A stretch of 33,016 nucleotides of DNA from Candidatus Methanosuratincola sp. (GTDB taxonomy: Archaea > Thermoproteota > Methanomethylicia > Methanomethylicales > Methanomethylicaceae). The notes beneath the pieces were generated by a model. It did not search any database and had not been told where the DNA came from. It worked only from the letters and a program-made list of their open reading frames with translations. The stretch lies in contig JBBFLR010000012.1 of assembly GCA_037478935.1 (NCBI GenBank), positions 1 to 33,016 of the forward strand, read 5' to 3'. The position numbers were made by a program, and so were the translations under genes. This document shows positions 14,868 through 22,639 of this stretch, piece after piece (position 1 is the stretch's first letter; each line of letters starts with the position of its first letter).

Positions 14868-16286
14868 TCACCTGTAGAAGGGCTCCCTGGCAGCTACGGC
14901 AGACATGAAGAGCTCCCTGAGCTGGCCGTCAGTCCACCCGGACCTGATCCCCCCGAGGAGGTCGATAAGGAGGTCCCCTCTCATCAGGCAGGGCTTTATC
15001 TTACCGTCGCTGGTGATCCTTATCCGGGTGCACCCTGCGCAGAAGGCAGGGTTGTTTACAGGTCGGACGACCTCGATCGGAAGGCCCTTGACTAGGTATA
15101 TGTGCCTCCGGTTCATCTCGCCCCTCTCAACCACAGCTTCAGAGGCTCCCGAGAGCATGTTTTCGGTTTGGGCGAGGTCGACGTGGTATCTCTCAAAGAA
15201 GCCCTTGTCCAGGTGGAGGTCCTCGAGCTCTATGAGCTGGAGATGGGAGGAGTGGCTGCGCGCAAAATCCACGATGTCATCGAGGCTTGAATCGTTTATG
15301 CCTCTCATCACAACAGTGTTTATCTTCACATGGATCCCAAGCCTGCGGGCTGCCTCGAGCCCCTCGACCACATTCGAGAGGTCACCGCCCGTTATCGATC
15401 GGTAGACGGTCGGATCGACGCTGGGCAACGAGACGTTCAACCTGCGGAGGCCTGCCTCATAGAGTTCAAGGGCGCGCTCTCTCAGGAGTTGACCGTTTGT
15501 GGTCACGCCGACGTCCTCGAGCCCGAGGGCGTAGGAGTAGGCAATAATCCCCCCCAGATCCTTCCTGAGAAGCGGTTCACCCCCAGTGAACTTGACCCTC
15601 CGCATACCGAGATCCCTGGTCACGCGGAGTATCCTGAGAACTTCGTCAGTGAACATCTCTCCTGAGGACGGTCCTTCACCCTCGTGGTGGCAGTAGATGC
15701 AGTTCAAATTGCACCGCTGCGTCAGTGACATCCTTATGCCAAGGATTCGCCTGCCGTACCTGTCGGTCAGGGTTCTTCTCCGACCCGGCGCCAGGAACCG
15801 GCTCTCAATGAAAGCCGCAACCGCCAACGGGTCGTAGGGGAGGCGGGCGACGCTGCCAGCCGGCGCGGTCTCGGCCTTGAAGACGAAAGCAGCTACATTC
15901 TGCAGCCGCATGCCCTGCCCCAGCTCCGATGGCTCGATTATGGCTATCTTCTGCAGCTCAGAATCCTTGAACCCCTCGCATAGGACTATATCAGAGTCGA
16001 AGATTGATGCTAACCTAATCGCCAAGGGAAGGTCGGCATTTTTGGAGCAGACCTCGAGATGCCCGTTGGGATGCAGGAGGGCAGATGCCGTGGCACCGGC
16101 CTCGCGGAACTTCCAAGTGTCCTTCCCTGTGTCGTGTATCTCACCGTGTGCCGAATGCTTGACCGCGCAGACCCTGTAGCCCATACCGGTCAGAATCTTT
16201 ATGACGCCCTCCAGAAGCGTGGTCTTACCTGCGCCGCTATGGAAGGAGACTATTGCCAGGGCAGGGGGGCGCCGCATCCGCATCAT
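14868..16286 (-). CDS. moaA: MobB-MoaA fusion: GTP-binding MobB domain and radical SAM GTP 3',8-cyclase
   Basis: Two molybdenum-cofactor activities lie in one chain. Residues 1 to about 165 are MobB-like: P-loop SGAGKTTL (18-25), AVKHSAHG, HDTGKDTWKFREAGA and the VLCEGFKDS region. From about 178 comes MoaA: the radical SAM motif CNLNCIYC (C192, C196, C199), FTGGEPLLRKDL, TTNGQLL, NTVVMRGIND, and the C-terminal second cluster CAGC plus a later cysteine in GKIKPC. MoaA makes the cyclic intermediate that MoaC converts to cPMP. The terminal Gly-Gly found in many MoaA proteins is absent; the chain ends REPFYR. The start ATGATG overlaps the moaB stop (ATGA). It is the last gene of the cdc6 operon. 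Confidence 0.93.
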   Translation of the reverse strand: MMRMRRPPALAIVSFHSGAGKTTLLEGVIKILTGMGYRVCAVKHSAHGEIHDTGKDTWKFREAGATASALLHPNGHLEVCSKNADLPLAIRLASIFDSDIVLCEGFKDSELQKIAIIEPSELGQGMRLQNVAAFVFKAETAPAGSVARLPYDPLAVAAFIESRFLAPGRRRTLTDRYGRRILGIRMSLTQRCNLNCIYCHHEGEGPSSGEMFTDEVLRILRVTRDLGMRRVKFTGGEPLLRKDLGGIIAYSYALGLEDVGVTTNGQLLRERALELYEAGLRRLNVSLPSVDPTVYRSITGGDLSNVVEGLEAARRLGIHVKINTVVMRGINDSSLDDIVDFARSHSSHLQLIELEDLHLDKGFFERYHVDLAQTENMLSGASEAVVERGEMNRRHIYLVKGLPIEVVRPVNNPAFCAGCTRIRITSDGKIKPCLMRGDLLIDLLGGIRSGWTDGQLRELFMSAVAAREPFYR

Positions 16287-16807
16287 CCACGGACCATTTT
16301 TATCAGGTGGGGGGCCTCGGGGAGGATTATCCTCTCTACCGCCATCTTTACTGCCTCAGGCGATCCGGGGAGCACGAAGACAACGGTCCCATTCACGACA
16401 CCCGCAGCAGCACGTGATGCTATCGCCGAGGTGCCTATGGACCCATACGAGAGGTACCTGAAGATCTCGCCGAATCCCGGGATCTGCTTCTCGAAGATGG
16501 GGGCGACCGCTTCGATCGAAACATCGCGTCTGCTCAGGCCGGTTCCCCCGATTATTATGATGACATCGGTCGAACCCGAGACCGTACACGACTTCGCCTC
16601 TCTCAATATGGCTTCGATCCTGTTAGGCAGATAGATCCGTTTTGAAACCTTGAAGCCGTGGCTGAGGATCAGCGAAATGGCAACATCCCCGCTTATATCC
16701 TGGTACGGCTGGCCCTCTTCCTTCGCAGACACAATTGTATCGCTGGTGACAATCACCGCGAAACGCAGGCTTTTGGGGAGGTCCTCATGGTGATCAGCTG
16801 AGTGCAT
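16283..16807 (-). CDS. moaB: MoaB/MogA-type molybdopterin adenylyltransferase
   Basis: The protein activates molybdopterin by adenylylation before metal insertion. A MoCF domain covers the chain: FAVIVTSDT at the start, DVIIIIGGTGLSRRDVS with the family GGTG..xRD motif, IPGFGEIFRYLS, and VFVLPGSPEAVKMAVE. I choose the ATG at 16807 (174 residues), 4 bases after the moaC stop and preceded by GGGGGAAT. The longer open frame to 16849 would overlap moaC. The short gap to moaC and the overlap with mobB-moaA indicate one transcript. Confidence 0.92.
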   Translation of the reverse strand: MHSADHHEDLPKSLRFAVIVTSDTIVSAKEEGQPYQDISGDVAISLILSHGFKVSKRIYLPNRIEAILREAKSCTVSGSTDVIIIIGGTGLSRRDVSIEAVAPIFEKQIPGFGEIFRYLSYGSIGTSAIASRAAAGVVNGTVVFVLPGSPEAVKMAVERIILPEAPHLIKMVRG

Positions 16808-16811
16808 TGCT

Positions 16812-17252
16812 CTATTCCCCCTTATACTTGTTGAGGACGCGGATCTCACTGATAAATGTCTCTGGGTATTGCCCTTTTTCGTCCTTCTCGTACTTCTTCG
16901 TCATGTCCCAGATCGTGAGCAGGGCAGCAGAAACTCCGCACAGGGCCTCCATCTCTACCCCGGTCTTGGCAACTGCCCTTACCCGAACGGTGCATTCGAC
17001 GCATTCTGAACCGACGGCGAAATCGACAGAGACGTGATCGACAGGTATCGGGTGGCAGAGCGGTATGATCTCGGAGGTCCTCTTGACTGCCTGGATCGCA
17101 GCCACCCTCGCAACGGCCAGGACGTCCCCCTTCTCAACCGAGTTGGTTTTGATAAGGCCGATGGTCTTTGCCTTGAGCTTTATCGAACCGCCCGCAACAG
17201 CAACCCTCAGGATCGGAGGCTTATCCCCCACATCGACCATCTTGACGCTCAT
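16812..17252 (-). CDS. moaC: Cyclic pyranopterin monophosphate synthase MoaC
   Basis: MoaC converts the 3',8-cyclised GTP made by MoaA to cPMP. At 146 residues it is close to the family length. Key segments are the N-terminal MVDVGDKP, IKTNSVEKGDVLAVARVAAI, IPLCHPIPVDHV with the active-site histidine, TGVEMEALCGVSAALLTIWDM with the acidic pair, and DMTKKYEKD, which holds the catalytic Asp and Lys. The family usually has ALTG or ALVG; here it is ALCG. The ATG at 17252 overlaps the upstream stop by four bases. Confidence 0.95.
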   Translation of the reverse strand: MSVKMVDVGDKPPILRVAVAGGSIKLKAKTIGLIKTNSVEKGDVLAVARVAAIQAVKRTSEIIPLCHPIPVDHVSVDFAVGSECVECTVRVRAVAKTGVEMEALCGVSAALLTIWDMTKKYEKDEKGQYPETFISEIRVLNKYKGE

Positions 17253-17527
17253 GGTTTCTGACCCCGCTTTGAGAACGAGTCGAAGAGGGTCTTGATCGCC
17301 CAGCCGCGGGGGTCTTCCTTCTTGAACTTGAATATCCTGACCCTGCCGAACCTCTTCTCCTCTATCACCCCTATCTTGCAGAGCTCCTCGAGGTGTGCGG
17401 AGGTCGTAGTGTGGTTCAGCTTTGTCCTTCTGGTGATCTCGGATATGTTCATCTCCCCGCTCTCCGCGAGCGCCTTCAAGACCTTCACCCTACCCTTTGA
17501 AGAGAATATTTCTTCAACAGCCATCAC
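17249..17527 (-). CDS. Small winged-helix (ArsR-like) transcriptional regulator
   Basis: This 92-residue protein is a single winged helix-turn-helix: IFSSKGRVKVLKALAESGEMNISEITRR, then the recognition part TKLNHTTTSAHLEELCKIGVIEEKR and a wing at FGRVRIFKFKKE. There are no cysteine or histidine clusters that would mark a metal sensor, so the effector is unknown. The start is GTG 17527, overlapping the cdc6 stop as GTGA, or the next codon ATG 17524. Its place between orc1/cdc6 and moaC, with overlaps on both sides, suggests it could regulate this operon. That is inference. Confidence 0.85.
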   Translation of the reverse strand: MMAVEEIFSSKGRVKVLKALAESGEMNISEITRRTKLNHTTTSAHLEELCKIGVIEEKRFGRVRIFKFKKEDPRGWAIKTLFDSFSKRGQKP

Positions 17528-18717
17528 TTCAACACCGCCGAGAGGTTCTTCTCTACAGCCTCAACGGAAAGATTCAACATCCCTATTAGCGTTGTTTTCC
17601 CCCTGAAGCCTGCGCCGGATATCTTCGTGTACAGTATCCCAAGGTTCTTCAGGTTCTGGAGGTACTCCCAGAACTGCGTATGCTTCCTTGCCTCGAGTTT
17701 CATGTCCTCGCAGAGCACGCGGTAAGCGGACTCGACCTCCCCCATCGTGACGTAGGCAGATTTGGTCCTCTTCAGTGCCTTCGCAACGGAGAGGAGGAAG
17801 AGCCTCTCGTGGAGGGGCAGCTCCAAGACTATCTGCATTGGGAACTGCGAGACGTCGAGCTGGGCTTTTCTCACGTGCTCTGGCAGCACCTTGTGAGTGA
17901 CCTCGGAATCGGCGTACTTGCCCGCCCGCCAGAGGAGCTCGAGTGCATACCGCGCATCCCCCCGGGGTGAGGCCATGTCAGAGATCATGAGAAGCAACTC
18001 GTCGTCGATTACCCCTTCCTTGAAGGCCTCCAGAGCCCTGAGCCGGATTATGTCGTACAGTTGGGCGGCAGAATAGTTCTCAAACCTTACGACATTGTGC
18101 AGGAGCGTGCTCTGGACGCTCTTATCCAGACCGGAAATGAAGTCCAGTTTTCTGGTGATGAGGATGAGGCTCATCCGCTGCTTCCGGTTTAGGTACTCGT
18201 CAGTCGCCCTCGAGAGGAAGTAGAGCGGGGCCTCTTTCTCTCCTGCGACGGAGATCAGAAAGTCGATCTCGTCGAGTGCAAGCAGCAGGTAGATGCCCTC
18301 GTCCTCGAGCGTCTTCCAGAGGGTCTCGAACAGCTCCTGCGCGGAGAAACCCCTGTCCGGAATCGCCGGTATGATGTGCTGCGCCACTTTTTTCACGACG
18401 AGGAAGAGCGTCCTGTCCTTGTAGCAGTTGACGTGTACGTACCTGAGGTCGATGCCCCTCTCCTTTGCTATGGACTCGAGGGTCGAGCCGAACCGCTTCG
18501 CCACTGCAGTCTTTCCTACGCCAACGTCTCCAACGAGGGTGACCTTCTGCGAAACAGCCCCAGGAGTTTCAAGTATTGCCCTGAAAACCCTGCTCAAGGA
18601 CCTTAGCTGTGGTTCCCGGTGGACTAGGTTCATAGGGACGTGGTCAGGGAAGAGCTTGGACTCGTCCTTGAAGACGCTGGGGCGCCCGATCTCGCCGGAG
18701 ATTATCTCGTATGCCAA
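17524..18717 (-). CDS. cdc6: Orc1/Cdc6 family replication initiator
   Basis: This is an origin-binding AAA+ protein that recruits MCM. Its N-terminal segment FPDHVPMNLVHREPQLRSLSRVF is typical. Walker A is GDVGVGKTAVAKRF, Walker B IYLLLALDEIDFLI and sensor 1 LILITRKLDF. Sensor 2 is in SPRGDARYALELLWRAG. A C-terminal winged helix (LFLLSVAKALKRTKSAYVT to LKNLGILYTKISG) completes the 397 residues. The start is TTG at 18717 with AGGT about ten bases upstream. A TATA-like element lies at 18751-18760. It is the first gene of an operon otherwise devoted to molybdenum cofactor synthesis. Archaeal origins often sit beside cdc6, but I do not see convincing origin boxes in the 89-bp upstream gap. Confidence 0.95.
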   Translation of the reverse strand: MAYEIISGEIGRPSVFKDESKLFPDHVPMNLVHREPQLRSLSRVFRAILETPGAVSQKVTLVGDVGVGKTAVAKRFGSTLESIAKERGIDLRYVHVNCYKDRTLFLVVKKVAQHIIPAIPDRGFSAQELFETLWKTLEDEGIYLLLALDEIDFLISVAGEKEAPLYFLSRATDEYLNRKQRMSLILITRKLDFISGLDKSVQSTLLHNVVRFENYSAAQLYDIIRLRALEAFKEGVIDDELLLMISDMASPRGDARYALELLWRAGKYADSEVTHKVLPEHVRKAQLDVSQFPMQIVLELPLHERLFLLSVAKALKRTKSAYVTMGEVESAYRVLCEDMKLEARKHTQFWEYLQNLKNLGILYTKISGAGFRGKTTLIGMLNLSVEAVEKNLSAVLK

Positions 18718-18750
18718 TTGGGACTACCTGATCAGAGTTAGTTTCAGTGT

Positions 18751-18760
18751 AATTTATGGT
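18751..18760 (-). promoter_or_regulatory. Putative TATA box of the cdc6-moco operon
   Basis: ACCATAAATT on the minus strand is centred about 38 bases upstream of the TTG start of cdc6, in an AT-rich 89-bp gap. Confidence 0.4.
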
Positions 18761-18806
18761 TTTTGTCCTTTAGAAAAGAAACTTTTGGGAGATATAACCG
18801 AAAGTA

Positions 18807-19814
18807 TTAACCTTTAGCCCGGGCGCGCCAGAGCTCGTCGCTCCCCGGAGGGGGTAAGCTGAAGAGACGCCCGTCCAGATCCCTGAACTGCCTGCCCTCG
18901 CCCATCCCCCTAATAATCCCGATTCGCGAATGCGGGATCCCTCCATCCGAGAGTGCCTTCTCAACCAAAGCCTCGCCTCCAGCCCTTACGGTAAACAGGA
19001 CCGACCCTGAACCCATCAGCCTGAACGGATCCAAGTCGAGTTCCGCGCAAAGTGCGCGTGTCTCATCAAGCACCCTGACGGAGGAGAGGTCGATGAGGAT
19101 TCCTGAGGAGGAGGCTTCAGCGATCTCCCAAGCGCAACCGAGTATTCCGCCTTCGGTGACGTCGTGAATCGAGGTCACCGCCTCCTGGTCGGCGAGCAGC
19201 ATACACTCGCTAACGACGTTCACTTTCGGCAGCAGTGACTTGCACCTCTTCACAAAATCGTCTCCAAAGGTCTCTGCGATCCTTGGGTCTGAAGACAATA
19301 TCACCGTGCCCTCAATCCCAGCGGACTTTGTCATGTACACTGCATCCCCAGGCGAAGAGCCCCCTGTGGTTATGAACCTGCTGTTCTTTGTGACGCCGAT
19401 CATTGAGCCGACCACTATTGGGCGGGTCGTGCCGTCTGTGACCTCGGTGTGGCCCCCTACAACTGCGATGCCGAGCTCCTTTGCCGCTGAGTCGATCTGC
19501 TTGCATATCTTCTCGAGATCGAACTCGTTACTCCCTGGTGGAAGGAGGATGCAGCCCAAGAACCACCTCGGGACTGCCCCCCTCGAGGCGATGTCGTTCG
19601 CATTGACGTAGACTGCAAGCACGCCCACTTCCTCGACTGATCCTGTTATCGGGTCCGACTTGAATGCCAATTTTCCGCCGCCATGCCTTATTACTGCAGC
19701 GTCTTCGCCGATGCCCGGTCCCGCCAGCACATCGGGATCGCTCACCCCGAGCTGACTTAGGACGATTCTCTTCAGAACCGAGTTCGGGATCTTCCCGATG
19801 TACATCTTGCTCAT
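18807..19814 (-). CDS. AIR synthase-related (PurM/HypE/ThiL-like) protein
   Basis: This ATP-grasp-unrelated PurM-superfamily protein has the glycine-rich N-terminal phosphate site GPGIGEDAAVI, then FKSDPITGSVEEVGVLAVYVNANDIASRGA and AVVGGHTEVTDG, and a C-terminal half with VTSIHDVTEGGILGCAWEIAEAS. These motifs are shared by PurM, HypE, ThiL and SelD. HypE is not supported because the conserved terminal cysteine is missing; the chain ends RARAKG. Related uncharacterised archaeal proteins exist, including the methanogenesis-marker 2 group, but I cannot assign it there. The ATG at 19814 overlaps the THUMP gene stop (ATGA), so the two products are probably made together. Confidence 0.85.
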   Translation of the reverse strand: MSKMYIGKIPNSVLKRIVLSQLGVSDPDVLAGPGIGEDAAVIRHGGGKLAFKSDPITGSVEEVGVLAVYVNANDIASRGAVPRWFLGCILLPPGSNEFDLEKICKQIDSAAKELGIAVVGGHTEVTDGTTRPIVVGSMIGVTKNSRFITTGGSSPGDAVYMTKSAGIEGTVILSSDPRIAETFGDDFVKRCKSLLPKVNVVSECMLLADQEAVTSIHDVTEGGILGCAWEIAEASSSGILIDLSSVRVLDETRALCAELDLDPFRLMGSGSVLFTVRAGGEALVEKALSDGGIPHSRIGIIRGMGEGRQFRDLDGRLFSLPPPGSDELWRARAKG

Positions 19815-20317
19815 GCGTTCTGCACCTGCTGGACCCCCATTTTGAAGACAGACCTGTTGGGCGGTCTGACGGATACAGCTGTTACCTCCCCTATTATCTC
19901 TATCCGGACGATCTGATCAGGATTCTTGAGATCCACGAAACAACCTAGCCCCTTCAGCCTACGACCGACGATGCTTTCCACTTCCCTCGGGGATGGGAGG
20001 GAGGATCCCCTCCTCCTGCACCTCACCGCGATTTTCGAGCCGCCCTCTGCCCGAGATGCAACGGCCTTCTCTATTTCGGAGAGGTCCGACCTCACAAGCT
20101 GATCGACGGGGACGATACTCCTAACTAGGCGGCAGAGAGAGCCCCCTATCGACTCGGCTACGCGGTCCGGGTCGAGCGAGGCCTCAAGTAATAGGACTCC
20201 GCCGAACCCGCAGCTACTGACCGATGCGCCAGGGTCCAGAGGCAGTATGCAGTCAAGGACTTCCGCTGCGGCGCCTTCCTCCTTGCCGTACTCCACCGTG
20301 ATCAGAAAGGTTGCCAT
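19811..20317 (-). CDS. THUMP-domain RNA-binding protein
   Basis: The 168-residue protein is like the stand-alone archaeal THUMP proteins, whose domain is also found in ThiI and Tan1 and binds tRNA. Visible parts are FLITVEYGKEEGAAAEVLDCI at the start, GFGGVLLLEASLDPDRVAESI, and the THUMP core IVPVDQLV...IAVRCRRRGSSLPSPREVESIVGRRL followed by VDLKNPDQIVRIEIIGEVTAVSV. The ATG at 20317 fits this domain; the upstream part of the open frame lies inside corA and is not expected to be translated. Coupled translation with the AIR-synthase-like gene hints at a shared RNA-modification role, but this is inference. Confidence 0.82.
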   Translation of the reverse strand: MATFLITVEYGKEEGAAAEVLDCILPLDPGASVSSCGFGGVLLLEASLDPDRVAESIGGSLCRLVRSIVPVDQLVRSDLSEIEKAVASRAEGGSKIAVRCRRRGSSLPSPREVESIVGRRLKGLGCFVDLKNPDQIVRIEIIGEVTAVSVRPPNRSVFKMGVQQVQNA

Positions 20318-20346
20318 GGTATCGCACCCGAGAAAGACTGTGTGGC

Positions 20347-21300
20347 TCACATCCAGCCGATCTTCTTGAAGTATGCCAGCATCAATGCAGCAGGCAGGAA
20401 TGAGATCAGAAGAACGAATATGAAGGTCGTCCAAGGTCCGAGGAAAGTAGGCAGACCTTCCGTCATTTCCACGGCAGAACCAGGCATCGGTATGTTCATG
20501 CCGTAGAAGGTGCCCACTATTGTAGCCGGGATGGTGATCGTGAATATCACGGTAAGGATGACGAGGGCGCGGTTCATGTGCCTCTGGTAGATCGTGAAAT
20601 CAGTGTCTTTGAAGATCTCGACGAGCTCCTTGCAAGTTTCGGAGAGCTCCCATATCCGCTCTACCCTGTCCTTCACGTCATCAAAGTAAACTTTGAGGTC
20701 GTCCCTTGTGACCTCGCTGACTGCTATCGAGATGTCTGCGACAACCTTCCTGAACGGGGAGATTATCCTCCTCAGGTCAGAGACGCTCCTCCTCAGATTC
20801 GCGACCTCAAACAGTGCGTCGTGCTGCTCGCTGAAAATCTTGTCCTCGAGATCCTCGATCCGGTCCATCAGATTCTCCATGACGGGGAAGAGGGAATCCA
20901 CTATCTTGCTTACAATCGTGTAGAAAAGGGAGCCGACCCCGTCCCAAGTTACCTTCTGGTTCTGCTTTACCAGGGTATCGCAGGAGTTGAAGACCTCTTT
21001 TATCGCCGCGATGCTCCCGTCATGGATCGTGACAAGGTAGTCCTTGCCCAGGAAAAACGAGATCTGCGATGGGGAACAGCTCAGATCCCCGCACTTCACT
21101 GGGAACCGGACGACGAGGAAGATGTGGTCTTCGTGGCGCTCCAGCTTTGTCAATTGCGTCCTAGACAAGCAGTCATCAAGGTTGAGCGGGTGGAAAGGGA
21201 AGAGTTTGCCAAGCTCGGTGACCTCCTCTCGCTTCGGCTTTTCAAGGTCAATCCAGACTACCCCACCGCACTGGAGCCTCCGCACAGGAAAACCCCCCAT
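20347..21300 (-). CDS. corA: CorA-type magnesium/divalent metal transporter
   Basis: CorA forms a pentameric channel in the cytoplasmic membrane. The 317-residue protein has a long cytoplasmic N-terminal domain (WIDLEKPKREEVTELGKLFPFHP), the extended stalk helix region around MDRIEDLEDKIFSEQHDALFEVANLRR, and two C-terminal transmembrane helices. The first ends in the family signature YGMN (GTFYGMNIPMPGS), and the chain closes with a second helix and a basic tail KKIGWM. The ATG at 21300 is 29 bases from a TATA box, so the message is probably leaderless. It is first of three genes, with 29 bases before the THUMP gene. Confidence 0.95.
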   Translation of the reverse strand: MGGFPVRRLQCGGVVWIDLEKPKREEVTELGKLFPFHPLNLDDCLSRTQLTKLERHEDHIFLVVRFPVKCGDLSCSPSQISFFLGKDYLVTIHDGSIAAIKEVFNSCDTLVKQNQKVTWDGVGSLFYTIVSKIVDSLFPVMENLMDRIEDLEDKIFSEQHDALFEVANLRRSVSDLRRIISPFRKVVADISIAVSEVTRDDLKVYFDDVKDRVERIWELSETCKELVEIFKDTDFTIYQRHMNRALVILTVIFTITIPATIVGTFYGMNIPMPGSAVEMTEGLPTFLGPWTTFIFVLLISFLPAALMLAYFKKIGWM

Positions 21301-21323
21301 CGGATCAAGTCAGGTGATATCAG

Positions 21324-21334
21324 CTATTTAAAAT
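21324..21334 (-). promoter_or_regulatory. TATA box of corA
   Basis: ATTTTAAATAG on the minus strand lies about 29 bases upstream of the corA ATG, consistent with a leaderless transcript. Confidence 0.55.
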
Positions 21335-21377
21335 GATAAGGTTTTGAAGGAGGATCGCCACGCACGGGACGGGGCAG

Positions 21378-21400
21378 GTATTTTTATGCTCTTAAAGCAG
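21378..21400 (+). promoter_or_regulatory. Promoter region of the DUF362 gene
   Basis: Two TATA-like elements occur, GTATTTTTATGC at 21378-21389 and CTTAAAGCAG at 21391-21400. The second is about 27 bases before the ATG at 21422. Confidence 0.4.
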
Positions 21401-21421
21401 TATTATCACTAGGATGGATAG

Positions 21422-22516
21422 ATGTCAGAGGTATATTTCTGTGACTTCTCTGAGAGCGGCAACGTTCTTGAAAGCATAGACAGGCTGCTTGATAGTTGCA
21501 CAAAGGCTCATGGACACGGAGAGGGTCTTGACTTTGAAGGCAAAAGGGTTTCGGTCAAGGTCCACTTCGGGGAGCTGGGGAACTACACCCACATGAGGCC
21601 TGCTTTTGTTAGGCGTGTTGTCGATTATGTGAAAGGCAAGGGAGGCCTACCATTTGCAACAGAGACTACGGCGCTCTACCCTGAAGGGGCCAGGGTTACG
21701 GTTGAGGAGAGTCTTAGAACTGCGGCATATAATGGCTTCACGGAAGGAGGGCTCGGGTGCCCGATAGTGATAGCTGACGGCCCTGACGGCTACAGCGGCG
21801 TAGTGACGGGCGGAGGGAGGTTCATCGATTTTGTCAAGGTAGCCAAGGCAATCGCCGAATCTGACGCCCTCGTCGTCTTGAGCCACGTCAAAGGCCATGT
21901 CCTGTCGGGGATAGGGGGGGCGATCAAGAACCTGGCGATGGGGTGCACTACGAAGGATTGCAAAAGGGGGCAGCACAGAGCTCATGGGCTCGTCTTTCGC
22001 GAAGAGAAGTGCACGGGTTGCGGTTCATGTTATAAAGTCTGCAGATTCTCTGCGTTGGAGATGGTTGATGGCAAGCCGGTCTGGGATTGGGATAGGTGCT
22101 TCTATTGCTCCACCTGCAGGTTCAGCTGCGAGTACGGGGCGATCGGGATTCTGGAGGACGGTAAGGAGAGGTTCCAAATAGGGATGGCGGAGGCAGCTGC
22201 TGGGGTGATGAGGGTGATGGAAGGGAAGGGAGCGGTTTTTCTCAATTTCATGTATGATGTCACACAGCTGTGTGACTGCGCAGCCCCGGCGGGCAGGCTC
22301 GTGGTACAGAACGTCGGTATACTAGCCTCAAGGGATCCCGTAGCCGTAGACGCCGCATCAGTTGAGCTGATAGACTCTGCTGAGTCGTTCCCCTCCCTGG
22401 GGGTCTCTCCGCCGGACCTCTTGGGAAAGATAAATAGGACGGATAGCTGGATACACATCAGGGAAGCCGAGCGCCTGGGCATGGGATCTTGCAGGTACAG
22501 GCTGGTGAAGGTCTAA
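21422..22516 (+). CDS. DUF362 protein with two 4Fe-4S ferredoxin motifs
   Basis: The protein (364 residues) starts with SEVYFCDFSESGN and the DUF362 body, including VSVKVHFGELGNYTHMRP, ATETTALYPEGAR and LSHVKGHVLSGIGGAIKNLAMG. Two cysteine motifs follow, CTGCGSCYKVC near residue 195 and CFYCSTCRFSC near 225, each able to hold a 4Fe-4S cluster. A second DUF362 segment then completes the chain (DPVAVDAASVELID). The family is common in anaerobes and its reaction is unknown; electron transfer or cluster handling is the usual guess. It lies just upstream of the oxidoreductase operon on the same strand, separated by the opposite-strand tRNA-His, so it has its own promoter. Confidence 0.9.
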   Translation: MSEVYFCDFSESGNVLESIDRLLDSCTKAHGHGEGLDFEGKRVSVKVHFGELGNYTHMRPAFVRRVVDYVKGKGGLPFATETTALYPEGARVTVEESLRTAAYNGFTEGGLGCPIVIADGPDGYSGVVTGGGRFIDFVKVAKAIAESDALVVLSHVKGHVLSGIGGAIKNLAMGCTTKDCKRGQHRAHGLVFREEKCTGCGSCYKVCRFSALEMVDGKPVWDWDRCFYCSTCRFSCEYGAIGILEDGKERFQIGMAEAAAGVMRVMEGKGAVFLNFMYDVTQLCDCAAPAGRLVVQNVGILASRDPVAVDAASVELIDSAESFPSLGVSPPDLLGKINRTDSWIHIREAERLGMGSCRYRLVKV

Positions 22517-22569
22517 GGAGGCAAGTAATTGAGGGCCCGGGGCGGGGATCGAACCCGCGAGCTGAGGCT

Positions 22570-22584
22570 CTCTGCGCTTCCGCG
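22570..22584 (-). other. 15-nt tRNA-His intron at position 37/38
   Basis: The outer helix is the anticodon stem GAGGC/GCCTC. The central helix is CTGT/GCAG with one G-U pair. The bulges are GGC and AGA, and the inner stem is a minimal GC/GC around GGAA. Splicing gives the seven-base loop CTGTGGA. Confidence 0.9.
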
Positions 22585-22612
22585 CCACAGGCCTCCGGGA
22601 TAACCGCTACCC

Positions 22613-22639
22613 TTCGGGGGCAGCCCGCATCGGCTGCCT
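22613..22639 (-). other. 27-nt tRNA-His intron between positions 9 and 10
   Basis: The bulge-helix-bulge is clear. The outer helix is GCC/GGT. The central helix CGGG/CCCG is a perfect 4 bp between the 3-nt bulges TTA and AAG. The inner hairpin stem GGCAGCC/GGCTGCC has 7 bp. Cutting after the second bulge base joins T9 to G10 and restores a normal D-arm. Confidence 0.9.

Noticed and set aside
18718-18806. Replication origin with ORB elements beside cdc6
   Set aside because: The gap has GTTTCAGTG on the plus strand but no full ORB-like sequence, no G-run and no inverted pair, so I do not call an origin.
18807-19814. HypE hydrogenase maturation protein
   Set aside because: The terminal cysteine needed for HypE function is absent and no other hyp genes are nearby.
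20578-21336. 252-codon plus-strand open frame opposite corA
   Set aside because: It is the shadow of a well-identified CorA protein and has no independent promoter or family.
22613-22639. Reading the tRNA-His locus as a permuted, split or defective tRNA
   Set aside because: A complete bulge-helix-bulge explains the extra 27 nt as an ordinary, though oddly placed, intron.
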